Source of the DNA: Mesostigma viride
Lineage: Eukaryota; Streptophyta; Mesostigmatophyceae; Mesostigmatales; Mesostigmataceae
Length of the DNA stretch: 64,000 bases
Direction of reading: 5' to 3'
Assembly (NCBI GenBank): GCA_009746045.1
Contig: RPFO01000154.1
Coordinates: 2,646,379 to 2,710,378, forward strand
Shown here: piece by piece, positions 10,382 to 20,693 of the stretch
Numbering within the stretch: position 1 is the stretch's first letter
How the letters are laid out: each line of letters opens with the position of its first letter
Position numbers and translations under genes: made by a program
Notes under the pieces: model-generated
The model's database searches: none
Told to the model about the DNA's origin: nothing
The model's input: the letters and a program-made list of their open reading frames with translations, nothing else

Positions 10382-11709
10382 ACCAGAGGATTGTTAGCTG
10401 CTGCTGCCTGGCTCTGGCCTGGCTCCTCAACCCAGCTGGGAGGGCCTGGCCCGTCTGCAGGCCAGATTGCATGTGGCCTTCTTTCCTTGACATGAGCCCA
10501 GGACAACCTGTACACGTGCCTTGGATCCTTTTCCAAAGCCACCAGGCAAGATCTGTTAGCTTCTTCCACACGAGTGACAACCCCATCCTGCCACTTCCCC
10601 CGCTTGCCTGGAATAGATGGTTCCTTCCACATCCTGACCTTCAGCCCCACCTGAGGCCTCAGCACATTCCAGTTCTTGTCCTTACGTCTCAGCTGGGCAA
10701 ATAACCTATCTGCCTTCCTAAGACTGGCCTGCACCACGTTCTCAGGTAACAAGCTATACTGCAGGGCCAGGGGAGAGACAGCCACACCATCAAAGTAATA
10801 GTTAACCCTGTGGTTCAGCTGCTCTTCTATCCCCTTACACCAGGCTGCCCTCTCTAAGGCAGATGCCACAAGTGGCACTGACTCTGCTGCTAGCACCACT
10901 GTCTTCACTTCACGTATGGATCTCTCTACAGCCCCTTGCTGCCCATGACTCTCCCTGGGGACTACTACCAGCTTACAAGGCAGCTGGTCCTGATGCTTGA
11001 GCAAACAGTCAAACTGCAAGTCTGCCTGCACACTCTTGCACACCCCAAAGCCTGGGATCAGGGCCTTCATACCCAACAACAAGTGGTGCTCCTGCATACC
11101 AGGCAGAACGTCTATCAGCCTATATCTGCTGAACCTGTCCACTGCCACCAATATATACAAGCCCCTGATATGCTGGATATCCATCTGGATGTCGCCACGC
11201 TCCCTAGCAGGCTCCCTAGCATGGGACTGAGGTGGGTGAACAGCATTCTCCTGGCAACCACAGTTCTCAGCAGCAGCCTGGCATGCCTCCCACAAAGGCT
11301 CCCTACCTAGCTTCCAAGCAAACATTGCTGCCTGCCCAGAATGCCCAAACATATGATGCAGTCTATGGCCAGCCTCAGCATAGCTCAGCACTCTGTCAGT
11401 ACTGACCTGGCGAGACGTCTGAACCGTGTGTGGGGACACATGATCCACTCCTGAGGTTCCAGGGCTTCCTGCAGGCCATCCTGACTCCCCAAGCCAGGTC
11501 CTGCTCCCTGGACCGCTCCAGGCCCTTCCAGCAAGGTCCTTGGCCCTCCAGGCCAGCACCTGCTGGAGACCCACCACCTGCATGAGGCATAGGGAATTCA
11601 GCTGCAGCATTGTTATTGCAATCCAGTGGAAGAACAACATCTTTACACCCTTGGTGCTGCACAAGGGGCACACCCCCATCCTTATGTACATCCAACACAC
11701 CTTCCCCAA
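10171..11709 (-). CDS. Copia integrase
   Basis: A 512-residue frame. An HHCC-type zinc region (HHMFGHSG with a downstream CGC) precedes the DDE core: IQMDIQHI with YILVAVDRFSRY, then VQADLQFD, then QGAVERSIREVK supplying the Glu. The C-terminal domain is basic and contains VRMWKEPSIPGKRGKWQDGVV. It inserts element cDNA into host DNA. The first 110 residues are low-complexity and carry no protease motif. The last 70 residues overlap the protease-RT frame and are probably not translated as read. Confidence 0.9.
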   Translation of the reverse strand: MGKVCWMYIRMGVCPLCSTKGVKMLFFHWIAITMLQLNSLCLMQVVGLQQVLAWRAKDLAGRAWSGPGSRTWLGESGWPAGSPGTSGVDHVSPHTVQTSRQVSTDRVLSYAEAGHRLHHMFGHSGQAAMFAWKLGREPLWEACQAAAENCGCQENAVHPPQSHAREPARERGDIQMDIQHIRGLYILVAVDRFSRYRLIDVLPGMQEHHLLLGMKALIPGFGVCKSVQADLQFDCLLKHQDQLPCKLVVVPRESHGQQGAVERSIREVKTVVLAAESVPLVASALERAAWCKGIEEQLNHRVNYYFDGVAVSPLALQYSLLPENVVQASLRKADRLFAQLRRKDKNWNVLRPQVGLKVRMWKEPSIPGKRGKWQDGVVTRVEEANRSCLVALEKDPRHVYRLSWAHVKERRPHAIWPADGPGPPSWVEEPGQSQAAAANNPLVWMMVCPCWKMTSRRRLLKQLSQGQRGRGSHLRPGGLSWRTSSEHSCAANMIPRYPSSRGGGRAGQLQWR

Positions 11710-11742
11710 GGGGTGATTGACTATTTACAGGGGATGATGTAG

Positions 11743-13124
11743 CTAGTCACTGCTGCCCGACTGGCCCCCTGCCCCAGCAGGCTTGGCCTTCCTGTCAGGA
11801 CACTCACGACGCCAGTGACCTTCCTTGCCACACACAAAGCATGCTCCACCCTTCTTCCCAGACCCAGCCCCACCCTTGCCAGGCTTCCCTGGCCTCCCTG
11901 AGACTGTCCACCCTGCTTGCCCTGGTTGCCTTGAGCTTGGCCCTTGCCTTGCCCTTGGCCACCCTTACCCTGCTGACCACCAGCTTGCTGGCTCCCAACC
12001 CCTCCTTGGGAACCTGCACCCTTGCCACCCTGAGCCCCCTGCCTCTGGCGCCTGAAGCGCTTACGCTTGTTGGGCCTTGCCCCATCACGGGCTGGGTACC
12101 CGGGGACATCACCTTGGCCCTGCACAGCGGAGGTGGCATTGCTGCCATGGGACTGGATAGCTTTGCAGGCAGGATCTGGCTTCCTTATGCTGAGGATTAC
12201 AAGCTCCAGAGCACGCAAGGAGCCATCAGTCTGGTTAAGAAACATGCGGGCACTGTTCCTCCCATCCACACTCAAACCCATACGGTCCAGGAAATAGTCT
12301 GCCAAGGCCCTATCTGTGACCAGGAAGCCATACTTGGCCCCCTTGTCTCTGATACGGTTGAGCCTAGCCCATTCCTCTGCCACAGGGCCCACTATCTCAA
12401 AGGTGTCATACTGATGTTTATAGTAGTTGGTGAGGTTGAGAACCTTGTCAGAGAACTCCTCCCTCAACCCATCCAGGAACTGTGCCCAGGTTAGCTTATC
12501 CTTGACACCAGTCCTAGCCTTTTCCCTGACACGCTCTGACGAGTCCCTGTTGCACGTGGACGAGTGAAACACTTGCACTAGGTTGACAGTGGGGTCCACG
12601 GAGAGCACAACCAGCTCCATGTCCTCTAGCCACTTGTCTAGAGCTTCCTGTGCTAGTGGTGGGTTAAGAGGCTTTTGTCCATTCATAAGCGTGACTGCAC
12701 TCATGTGAGGTCTCGACCCTGGCAGCGCTTTCACCGGCTCCACCACAGTGGGTGTCACAGTAACAACGCCACTTGGGCCAGCAAGCACAGGGGAGAGCAC
12801 ATCCACGTGAGGCCTCTTACCATTGCCGTCAGCGGAGGTGTCCCTCTTACGCTTCTCCACGGCAGGTTGCCCATTCGCCACCGTTATTGCATCAGATGCT
12901 CCTAGCGCCCGCGCCTTGCGCGCCTCCTCCACCGAGTCTTCGTGCCGTCTCTTGCTGCCTGGTCTCTTTCCCCCATCGCCCTCGCTGGCTGGGATCGCCT
13001 CCCCACCAGCTGCTCCTTGTCTTGCCGAGGCTCCTGGCTTGCTCCAGCCGGTGCCTCCATCTCGCCCTTGTCGCCGTCTCCCGGTTTGCCACGAGGCATT
13101 ATATACAGTGGGATGGCAAAACAA
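11743..13124 (-). CDS. Copia Gag with CCHC zinc knuckle
   Basis: The main frame (13124 to about 11880) has a charged N-terminus, a helical Gag core around LTWAQFLDGLREEFSDK, and a G/Q-rich tail (GQGQGKGQAQGNQGKQGG). The zinc knuckle CFVCGKEGHWRREC (C-X2-C-X4-H-X4-C) is intact but lies in a neighbouring frame close to a run of GGGCAAGGG-like sequence, and ends at a TAG at 11745-11743. So either a one-base error or indel lies near 11850-11880, or recoding occurs. Gag forms the virus-like particle and packages element RNA. The start is uncertain; an alternative Met in another frame lies at about 13099. Confidence 0.82.
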
Positions 13125-13906
13125 AACAGGCGATAGACAAGGAAAACAGGCTCAAGCGCTGGTGCTGCCGGAAGAAGCCGCTGGCGCTCCTCAGCTATGG
13201 CCTCCTCCTCACGCTCCTGCGCTGTGCGCGCCACCGGTGTCCCTACGCGCGGAACTGAACGGACCTCCTCCGCGTTGTAAGGACCTAATACCCGGCTCAC
13301 CGGCCTCCCGGCTGGTGTCTGCTCCACCGGCAGCCTAGGCGCACTACCACGGCGATACCACTGCAGGTTCCTGACCCACCGACTGCCACCACCCCGCCTG
13401 TCGTTCCGTGACCCCCGACCAATCTCAGCGAAGTCGTGTTCTGGCTCAAACGGGATATGCAACTCCGCCCTACGCCGAGCTGAGTAGCCCTCGTTTGTGC
13501 CGTCCCCTTCGTCAATCTGCTGTGACGAACGAGCTATGATGCCCGTGGGGCGATCCACGAACTCGCTGTGAAAATCCTCGTCGGTGACGTCCCGACCGGT
13601 GATGACTGTCACCGTTGGCCCACACGCCCCCGGCCTGCTTTGCAACCTCGGTGTATCCAAGGTCGACCAAATGCCGGCTGGTCGTGTCGTGATCACCCAG
13701 TGATCGGCGTGACCACGCGCCTCTTGGGTCAAGATATTGACCAGGTGCTCACACGTCTGAGCTACCACTTCAGCCGAATCCCACGGACTGTCGGCTTCAC
13801 GCGTCTGCGCGTCCCGTATAATATGTGACGCGTCGGTCCCCTCCCCCAGCGAGCTTGTCGCCACCCAGTGGTTGTACAATCTGGTACCACCTAAACAAAT
13901 GGCCAC
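12902..13906 (-). CDS. Unrecognised ORF upstream of and overlapping gag (pre-gag ORF 2)
   Basis: 334 residues, continuing in another frame from the ORF at 13891-14325. The first 230 residues have normal composition (for example GPTVTVITGRDVTDEDF and AELHIPFEPEHDFAEIG) and then it becomes charged. Its end overlaps the start of gag. I do not recognise a domain. It may be the C-terminal part of one long pre-gag protein split by a frameshift. The last 70 codons (RRRARRGR) look like a shadow of gag. Confidence 0.5.
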   Translation of the reverse strand: MAICLGGTRLYNHWVATSSLGEGTDASHIIRDAQTREADSPWDSAEVVAQTCEHLVNILTQEARGHADHWVITTRPAGIWSTLDTPRLQSRPGACGPTVTVITGRDVTDEDFHSEFVDRPTGIIARSSQQIDEGDGTNEGYSARRRAELHIPFEPEHDFAEIGRGSRNDRRGGGSRWVRNLQWYRRGSAPRLPVEQTPAGRPVSRVLGPYNAEEVRSVPRVGTPVARTAQEREEEAIAEERQRLLPAAPALEPVFLVYRLFCFAIPLYIMPRGKPGDGDKGEMEAPAGASQEPRQDKEQLVGRRSQPARAMGERDQAARDGTKTRWRRRARRGR

Positions 13907-14325
13907 CAGCTGGCCAGCGTTTCACGCGCTAAGTCCAGCGCCTGAATGGTGACGTGCCCGCCCTGGTACGCGACCTCCAAACTGTAGATCAACGAAGCTA
14001 TTTCGTCGCGAATAGCGACAAGCCGCTCCGTGCAGACCCGACCCGTCTCCCCTGGCGACGTCGTCGCCCTTATCCTCATCACCACTGGGTCGTTTGCCGA
14101 CGGCCCTGCTGCGTTTCCAAACACAGCAACCCAACCTCCTTCCGCAAGACCCCTCGCAACGTAGGCGGCCTGCACAAACGTAGAAGCGTTGGATGGGTGG
14201 GAATAGGGGAAAAACGCGTTCTCGCGCGCTGGCGCCTCGGGAGCTGCTTCGTGCCCGGGGGATGACTCAGGTGTCTCGACCCGAGCCTCGGCCGACATGA
14301 AAAACCTTGCACAACAGAAATGCAA
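13891..14325 (-). CDS. Unrecognised ORF just inside the 5' LTR (pre-gag ORF 1)
   Basis: 144 residues beginning just inside the 5' LTR. Composition is protein-like: PYSHPSNASTFVQAAYVARGL, then RLVAIRDEIASLIYSLEVAYQGGHVTIQALDLARE. It is the first ORF of the element transcript and overlaps the next ORF by 16 bp in another phase. Copia elements normally begin with gag, so this is an additional ORF of unknown role. I see no domain I can name. Confidence 0.55.
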   Translation of the reverse strand: MHFCCARFFMSAEARVETPESSPGHEAAPEAPARENAFFPYSHPSNASTFVQAAYVARGLAEGGWVAVFGNAAGPSANDPVVMRIRATTSPGETGRVCTERLVAIRDEIASLIYSLEVAYQGGHVTIQALDLARETLASWWPFV

Positions 14326-14332
14326 TAGTACG

Positions 14333-14981
14333 AGTTAGCGAACAGCCAGAACTGTGAGTTCCTGGTCTCTCGCGCCACACAACGGGATGAGCCAAAGTTG
14401 CAAAGGCAGCAACCTTTTAACCCGTGCACCAAGCCACGACCACGGTGAGCGGTTCCACGACCAATGTGGGAGCCTCGGTTCGTGCTTGCCAAGATAGCTG
14501 GTCATCCCCCATGACCAAGCTATATCCTTTGCGTTGTTCCTCGTTCCCATCGGTGTGACGAGGCACGTGCAGGCAGGCAAGCAAATCCTCAACGTCCACT
14601 GGCATCAGTGCAGAGCCAGGACGAACTGGATTTGCCTAGACTCTGCAACCTAGGAAGTACAGGACCTGTCACAAGCCTGCAAGGCCTAGTATCCTTGCAG
14701 ACCTGTGCCAGTTCCTGTAGTCCACCAGTCACAGGCTGCTGCTCTTCTGGTCTACGTGGACCACAGTCACGTGATAGTCAGGCTAAGCCTGCGCAGGCAC
14801 GGCCTGCCACGTGTCCTGTCCACTACACCAGAGGACTGTACCTCAGTCGGCCACGGACGGCTAGGACTTCGGGACCTCATATCTTTCTTGTCCCTTGTCT
14901 GTTTCAGGCGGTCAGCACGGCGTTGGAAAGGTCTTTCCAAACTGCATCCACTTAGCATATTGGTTGCCCAAAATGCTAACT
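14333..14981 (-). repeat. 5' LTR of the copia element
   Basis: 649 bp, ends AGTTAGCG...TGCTAACT, followed by the GGTCC target duplication. On the minus strand this is the promoter-bearing LTR. The bases just inside (CGTACTATTGCATTTCTG on the minus strand) should be the primer-binding site but do not match a tRNA 3' end that I recognise. Confidence 0.93.
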
Positions 14982-15429
14982 GGTCCCTCCTGCGGGGCTT
15001 GCCTCGCCCTCTGCATCGCCTGAGCCCGGCCAAGCGCAGTCACCCATGCAAGCGAACCTAGCTGGTCTGAGCGCGGCGCTTTGACGTCGACAGGTTATTT
15101 TCCATGCACCTGTGACGCCCTCAGGCATGGCCTTTTCGACATGCCCTCCATCAAGACATTAGAGCTCATGTGCGTGGGTCGCACACCTCACTCAGGACTT
15201 GCCCTGTGCCAGCAACTTCACTCCAAAATACATATGCGCCTCCGCAACGGAGTGGACGGCCGGTTTTCCCACCGCGGACCTGACCACCTGCCTGGCTGGT
15301 CCCGACCGAGCCTAATCAGCTCGCCGCTCTCTTTTCCACGGCTCTGCCGACGACCTCCGGAACCCCGCCCCCTTGACCGAATCCACCTTCCTCCACCACC
15401 TTCAAGAAGCCCGGCCTCGGACAGCACGT
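14982..15429. other. No intact gene; flank of copia insertion
   Basis: C-rich sequence leading into the ORF1-like remnant. It may be the 5' part of the same non-LTR element, but no frame is convincing. Confidence 0.4.
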
Positions 15430-16330
15430 GACTCCCCTCGCTGCAGATGTAGCAGCTGTGGGCCGCACGCCGGCTGCTGAGCTCTCCGCCATCTCCACCG
15501 CCACCTCCACCCTCCTCGCCTCCACCCCCCCGCCCCCCCGCCCACCGACTCCACCGACTCCATCACCGCCCAGCTCCGCGACATGTCGACAAGCGCCTCC
15601 AGGACAACGCCATCGCCGGCCATCGAGTACGTCCTGCAAAACACCGCAGGCCTCACCGCCCAGGCGGTGAAGGACATTGCCGCCAAGCCAGCCCTCGCCA
15701 GTGGCCCGGCCGGCTGGCGATGCTCCCGATGACCTGATCCCACCCAGACCTGGGCGGACATGCTCAAGCAACAGTCCAACACACCACCTCCACCGGCCAC
15801 CTCGGCCGTCGCAGCACAGCTCAAGCAGCAGGTCTACGCTCGACCTCGATCCGCGAGGAGGCCGAGCTGGACAAGCGCAGCCTCAACGTCATCGTCAAGA
15901 ACTTCGACCTGGTGCATGGAAGGTGACAGTTCCGAAAAGCTTGCACATGCGTTTGAGAGAGAAATCCTTGGCTGCATGGGCCTCATTGGTGAGATCAAGC
16001 TGGACGCCCACCGCCTTCCCCGCTCGCGGGGCAAGGCGGGGGCGCCTCCGCTTAACTGCTCATCTGTGAGAACCCGGCGGACAGGATTTCGTTTCTCAGA
16101 CGCAAGCGGCTCGAGAAGACTCACTTCACCCTGGACGACGACTTGACCCTGGCGCAGCGGCAACAACGGCGACGGTAGCTATGGCCGACCTACCTCCCGC
16201 TCCGGCAGACCGCGGCCCGGGGAAGCCGGTGTACATACTGGAAGGGGGGGGGCATCTACGTCGGCAACAAGCCCTGGCAAGCGACCCCCGGTCCCCCGCG
16301 GCCCCAGCTCACCTCCAGACATCAGTGCAC
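15430..16330 (+). pseudogene. Non-LTR retrotransposon ORF1 remnant
   Basis: Coding-like pieces lie in changing frames: an A-rich helical segment containing IEYVLQNTAGLTAQAVKDIA, then WADMLKQQ, then IREEAELDKRSLNVIVKNF (the start of an RRM-like region typical of LINE ORF1), then AHAFEREILGCMGLIGEIKL, then FLRRKRLEKTHFTLDDDLT followed by LAQRQQRRR. The order and the final DLT-x-QR box are those of LINE ORF1 nucleic-acid-binding proteins. At least four frame changes show it is dead. No endonuclease or RT part follows before the sequence becomes unrecognisable at about 16340. Confidence 0.65.
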
Positions 16331-19300
16331 CCCAGCTTAGGGGAATACAGCAGTAGTAGTGTATGACGTAGAATAGTAAGGCCTAGCCACCGTGGCCTTG
16401 TATATGTACGCCTATTACGGGCCCCATACCAGCTGATACCTTAGCATTATTTAGCCATGTACATGTGTGCCTTTGATGACAGTGCCACACAGCAGATGAT
16501 GCCTAGCTTTATTTAGTTATGTTGTGCCCATGCAGAGAGCCACTCTCTGCTAAGAAGCCATGCCCTAGCCTTTGTATAGCCATGCTGATCTTCCCCCCTA
16601 TGTCGACAGGCCTATGTCCCGCCCTAGGTGCTGGAGGTACATAGCGGTGTGCAGGTGCACTTTGTGCACCCAGAGCAGACCTGTGTAGTTTACACCCTAC
16701 CCTTGCAGGAAGTAGCCAAGAGTGTATTTAAGGGGACTCGGCGCGGCGAATATTTTCCGCGCCAAAAAAATTCCGCGGCACCCTCCGTACCGTGAAAAGT
16801 GTGTGCACGGTGCGCGCACCCCTTGCGGAAGTGGCCATGGCGACTTCTTTTAGACGAAACGTGACAAATCTGGCTCGCGGAAAGCAGAAAAAATGCTCGA
16901 TTGTTGGAGAAAATTAGTTACTGATTCTACTTTATGGTGGGATGGTTGCGATCTATAATGTCGTGGGCTTTTTTTCTTTACCATCGGCAGGGGGGGTCCG
17001 GCCTGAATTTCTGTCGGGATGAATAAAGTATAATGGATGCCTGCAGGTGTGATTGTCGATTGTTGCCAGTTTTGATGGTCCTAATGGAAGCTAGTTTAAT
17101 GATGTTTCTAAAGCCGTAAAAATTCCCGCTGCTATCTTTACCTTTCCCGTCATTTTGCGGTAAGATAACATTAGGCCTGCGCGATGCGCGCCCGACCTCT
17201 CCATGAAAGGGTGGCCTTTCTTGTGCGCCTGGGCACGAATAAATGCCCGTTATGGTACGTTCTTGTATTAAACGTCCTAAGATAGCGCTTTCCTGCTTTC
17301 TTAGCTCGTTGAGCGTAAGCTTTTTGCCTTCTTTCCGGGCAGCCATGAACTTGCGGGTCCTGGCGCTGCATCGCTAGATTCCTGGATGTTTTTTAGCAAG
17401 TTCGTCTGTGACGTGGCTGGCTTGCTGCAGCGCGTGGCCCACAACCTGTCGGGAAGGTGTAATGCTTTTATTTCCATGCTTCTCTGAAATTTCTTTTGCT
17501 TTATAGACAGTTGTGTTCGAGGAAATTCACGTGGTCTTCCTAAGCAGCGGCATCATTTTCCCCAGACACTGACGAGCTGGCACCTGTCTCCTAAAGAAAG
17601 TGGCTCGTGCTTGTTAGAAAGGAGGCAGTGTGCATTTTGCGGGACACAATGCTTTGGTGGCACATGCGTCAGGTAGGTTGTTCCAATGGTCTCTTCACCT
17701 TTCCCACTGAGTAAATGATAGCCTTTGTCATGCTAACCAGAGCAGCTAGCCACAGGTTGGCTGGATAAAAAGTCAGCTTATTTTCTCTTTATATACTGCA
17801 TGTGTGGTCCTCCACATGTCCGGCTTGTTGGGCATTTTGGAACAGGGTTTTTAACCCTTCAATTGTGTCAACTGGAACCACCAGAACGGACTGAGTATGG
17901 GCATCTTAGTAAGTATGAGAGTATCTAGCCAAATAACATTTTCTGGCCCACCCTTGGAACCAAGGATGCTTTTATATCAAATAACTTTGGGGTCATGTCA
18001 TTGGTCACATATCTATGCCCCACAGCTGCTATAAATAGCACCCCCCCCAAGGGGGTACGGTGCAGATGGGGTTCAAGAGATATATAATGCAATATGGACC
18101 ATTTCTGAAAATCTGCTGACCCTGGCCCTTTGAGGGGAGTTTAACATAATCACAGGCATGCCATAGATGCATTCACAACATGACATGCCATAGAACTGCA
18201 CAGGCTAGCTAGCATACAGCCCAAAATAGCTCAGACCGTTATAACGGGTGCAGTTATTTTGGGGTGTTTTGCTAGCACTACCGTGTAGGCATTCAATTCC
18301 AACGTGGCACAAAACATCATAGATGGCCACACATGGATTCCCAAACACATTTCCAGCTTAAAAATCACAACAGCATGCTATACAACAAGTATAAAGCTTG
18401 TGCCAAGGCCCAAAACCAAGCGTATAACGGGTTCACAAGGAGCTACATTATCAATGCATCCAACACACTATAAAGCAATTCCAATGATTGGCAATGATAG
18501 AAAACACAAAAGAACTAACCTGGTTATGCTTCCATGCAAGCAGGCCCTGGCCATTCATGTTTCTTGCATGCACTATGAACGCACAAGCAGAAGGATAACT
18601 TGGGCCATCAAACCAAGAAGCAATGCCTAGAGCTGGCCAGAAAACCACTTGTCTCGCTATGTCTGTGCAGGGAAAAGCATCCCGTTATCAAGCCCACCAT
18701 GTTTAGAGACAATACCAAACGCTACTTCACTGGTTTCGTTGAAGCCTTAGCTAATAGCAATCAAATCTGGTCCAAAATCTGCGTGACATAGTGGTATTCC
18801 CCAACCATCACAAGGGAACGCGTACAAGCACTGAAGCAACAAAACGACAAGCAAAAACCATCGATTACATGTCTACAACTAGTTTATAAACGATAGGACG
18901 ACTTGGTACTGTGATGTATAAACGCTAACATGTTAATACGTACCAGGTAGAAACCGCAGATTACCTGCTGTGCGGGAGCCATCACTCCCACCTCACGGAC
19001 ATAGCCTCGAACCTTTCCTGGCCGTCATCGCTAATAAAACATGTCAAGAATAACGTAACAAGTCTATCCACGCGCAAATATATGGACGTTTGCTGCCGAA
19101 CAACAGGTAGCATACGCACTGTCACCGCCTGGCCGCTGACAGGATCTACTGCACCGATTAGAACCTAGAGACATACTTGCGCACATCCAGACGCTTCACG
19201 GCCAGAGATATAATCTTTATAACACTCAAGGATCATTACTACAAGATTTGAGTTCAAAATTCCAAGCCATGCTCTCGTACCAGTCATTTGCCTGCACCGC

Positions 19301-19500
19301 CATAGCCGCGGACGTCAATTATTTTCATTCACGTCGGTCCCGTTTGACCATGGTACCCCCCCAACTTTGATTGAGTATATCTCCCTGGCCAGTTGTCCAA
19401 AGTACGGTCTGAATAGTGCCAGGCATAGCTTACGTCTAGATCTTTCGATCCCCCCAGGTTTGACCGCTGAATTATTTTTGGCGCGGCGCCTGGTTCTGCC
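16331..19500. other. About 3.2 kb without a recognised gene
   Basis: Mixed to AT-richer sequence. The best frame is minus 16978-17346 (about 122 residues starting MAARKEGKKLTLNELRKQES); the first 30 residues look plausible, but the rest does not resemble a known protein and no partner exon was found. I do not call it a gene. Confidence 0.45.
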
Positions 19501-19502
19501 AC

Positions 19503-19557
19503 AAACTCAGTCCGTTAGAGTGGCGCGAGTTCAACTGGCGCCACGAAAACGGACTCA
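19503..19557. repeat. 55-bp nested hairpin
   Basis: ACTCAGTCCGTT, a 3-base spacer, GTGGCGC, an 11-base loop, GCGCCAC, a 3-base spacer, then AACGGACTCAGT. Two nested stems of 7 and 12 bp (one mismatch). It could be a tiny inverted-repeat element or a structured RNA; nothing else identifies it. Confidence 0.75.
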
Positions 19558-19754
19558 GTACAAATTAAGGGTTAATGTGTTGTTGGGTGGAACAACTTGG
19601 TTCAACTAAAAAAAAAAAAAAGTGTTGGCACAAAATCACACATTATTAGCCTGAGATAGGCATGACATATGCTGCTCAGGCGTGTCGTCCTACCAGCCTT
19701 GTTGATAAGGGTAGACTCACAAGGCTGGCTGTGCCGATGGAGGGGTGGGGCGTA

Positions 19755-20693
19755 TGACATCTTAACATTACCCATAACAAGAAGGGCTGGCGTACGGCTA
19801 TCTATGATAAGCGCAAGGATCCTAAATACCAGCAAATTCCTTTTATTCGTTACCCCGATATTCACAGTCTCCTTTCCCACACAGCAAAATATGGTGTTGT
19901 TCTTTCTCAGTTACATCGTTTTTCCCGTCTTTGTTCTTATCGTGTTGATTTCATCACGACTCTTGTTGAACTCTTGCAGCGTTTATTGGTCAAAGACTAT
20001 GACCGAGCCATTATGCTCCGTCAAGTCCGATGTTTTTTGCAACGTCACCCACATCTGTTCGGTGCTGCCCCTTGGCACAAGCTCTACAAACCGGGTCGTG
20101 GACCGGCTGGATCGCATAGTATCTCCGCACATCTGAACCCTGTGATGCCAGATCTCCTTTGCGGCCGTTCCGAGCTTGGCACTGGATTCGTTGTCCACAT
20201 CGTCGCGTCGCTGCCGCAACACGATGTTTTCTGGCATCCGCGGGCTTTTGGTTCCCGCCGCACATTTGAAAGTGCTGTCCTCCGGCTTTTTGCCTTTGCA
20301 CCGTGTGCAGTTCTTGGACGTTTGGAATCATGGCATGGCTAACGTGATGACTGACTAGCTAGACCTTTTCAGTGGTTTTCCATTTGCGGGTATTTCCTCG
20401 TAAATGGTGGGAGAGCGATCGCAGCAATGGTGCTCACCACTAGACACTCCCGGCCAGTTAGGCTAGAAACACACGCCCTGATCAAGCATGCTGTTTCCGG
20501 CCCCACCGTCTAGGTCATCTAGTCGCTCCACACGTAAGCCAGCCATAATTTCAATGCACAAGGATACACATTTCCATCACCATTCATCTTCATCATCCTG
20601 AACGACTCGAAAACGCGGAAAAGATAACGGCAGGCTCGAGCTACCATGGTCCGGATTCTCCCGATTTCTGGCCTGCGCTGGTTGTCTCTTTGG
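19755..20693 (+). pseudogene. 5'-truncated RT retroelement with conserved 3' tail (family B)
   Basis: From about 19755 one frame reads a C-terminal RT region: THNKKGWRTAIYDKRKDP, then YGVVLSQLHRFSRLCSYRVDF, then VELLQRLLVKDYDRAIMLRQ and LQRHPHLFGAAPWHKLY. The YDKR...YGV.SQL.RF.R.C...DF order is that of the post-palm region in some RT-encoding retroelements; I cannot assign the clade. After the ORF, a 300-bp non-coding tail (20396-20693) ends ...GCCTGCGCTGGTTGTCTCTTTG. The same ORF segment plus tail occurs inverted at 41212-41975, and the tail alone occurs at 28288-28510 and 47655-47948. That is the pattern of 5' truncation during target-primed insertion. Confidence 0.72.

Larger units (their letters stand above)
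6527..14981 (-). mobile_element. Ty1/copia-class LTR retrotransposon (8.46 kb)
   Basis: Two near-identical LTRs (6527-7173 and 14333-14981) flank minus-strand gag, integrase, protease, reverse transcriptase and RNase H. GGTCC lies immediately outside both ends (6522-6526 and 14982-14986), a 5-bp target duplication that fixes the boundaries. By eye the LTRs differ by about three substitutions and two 1-base indels, implying a recent insertion. A polypurine tract borders the 3' LTR. Integrase before RT assigns it to copia. Odd points are non-TG/CA termini, a retropepsin domain located after the integrase, extra ORFs ahead of gag, and pol spread over three frames. About 1 kb (7174-8178) between RNase H and the 3' LTR is non-coding. 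Confidence 0.93.

Noticed and set aside
16978-17346. Minus-strand ORF MAARKEGKKLTLNELRKQES
   Set aside because: Only the first 30 residues look protein-like, with no homology recognised and no partner exon.
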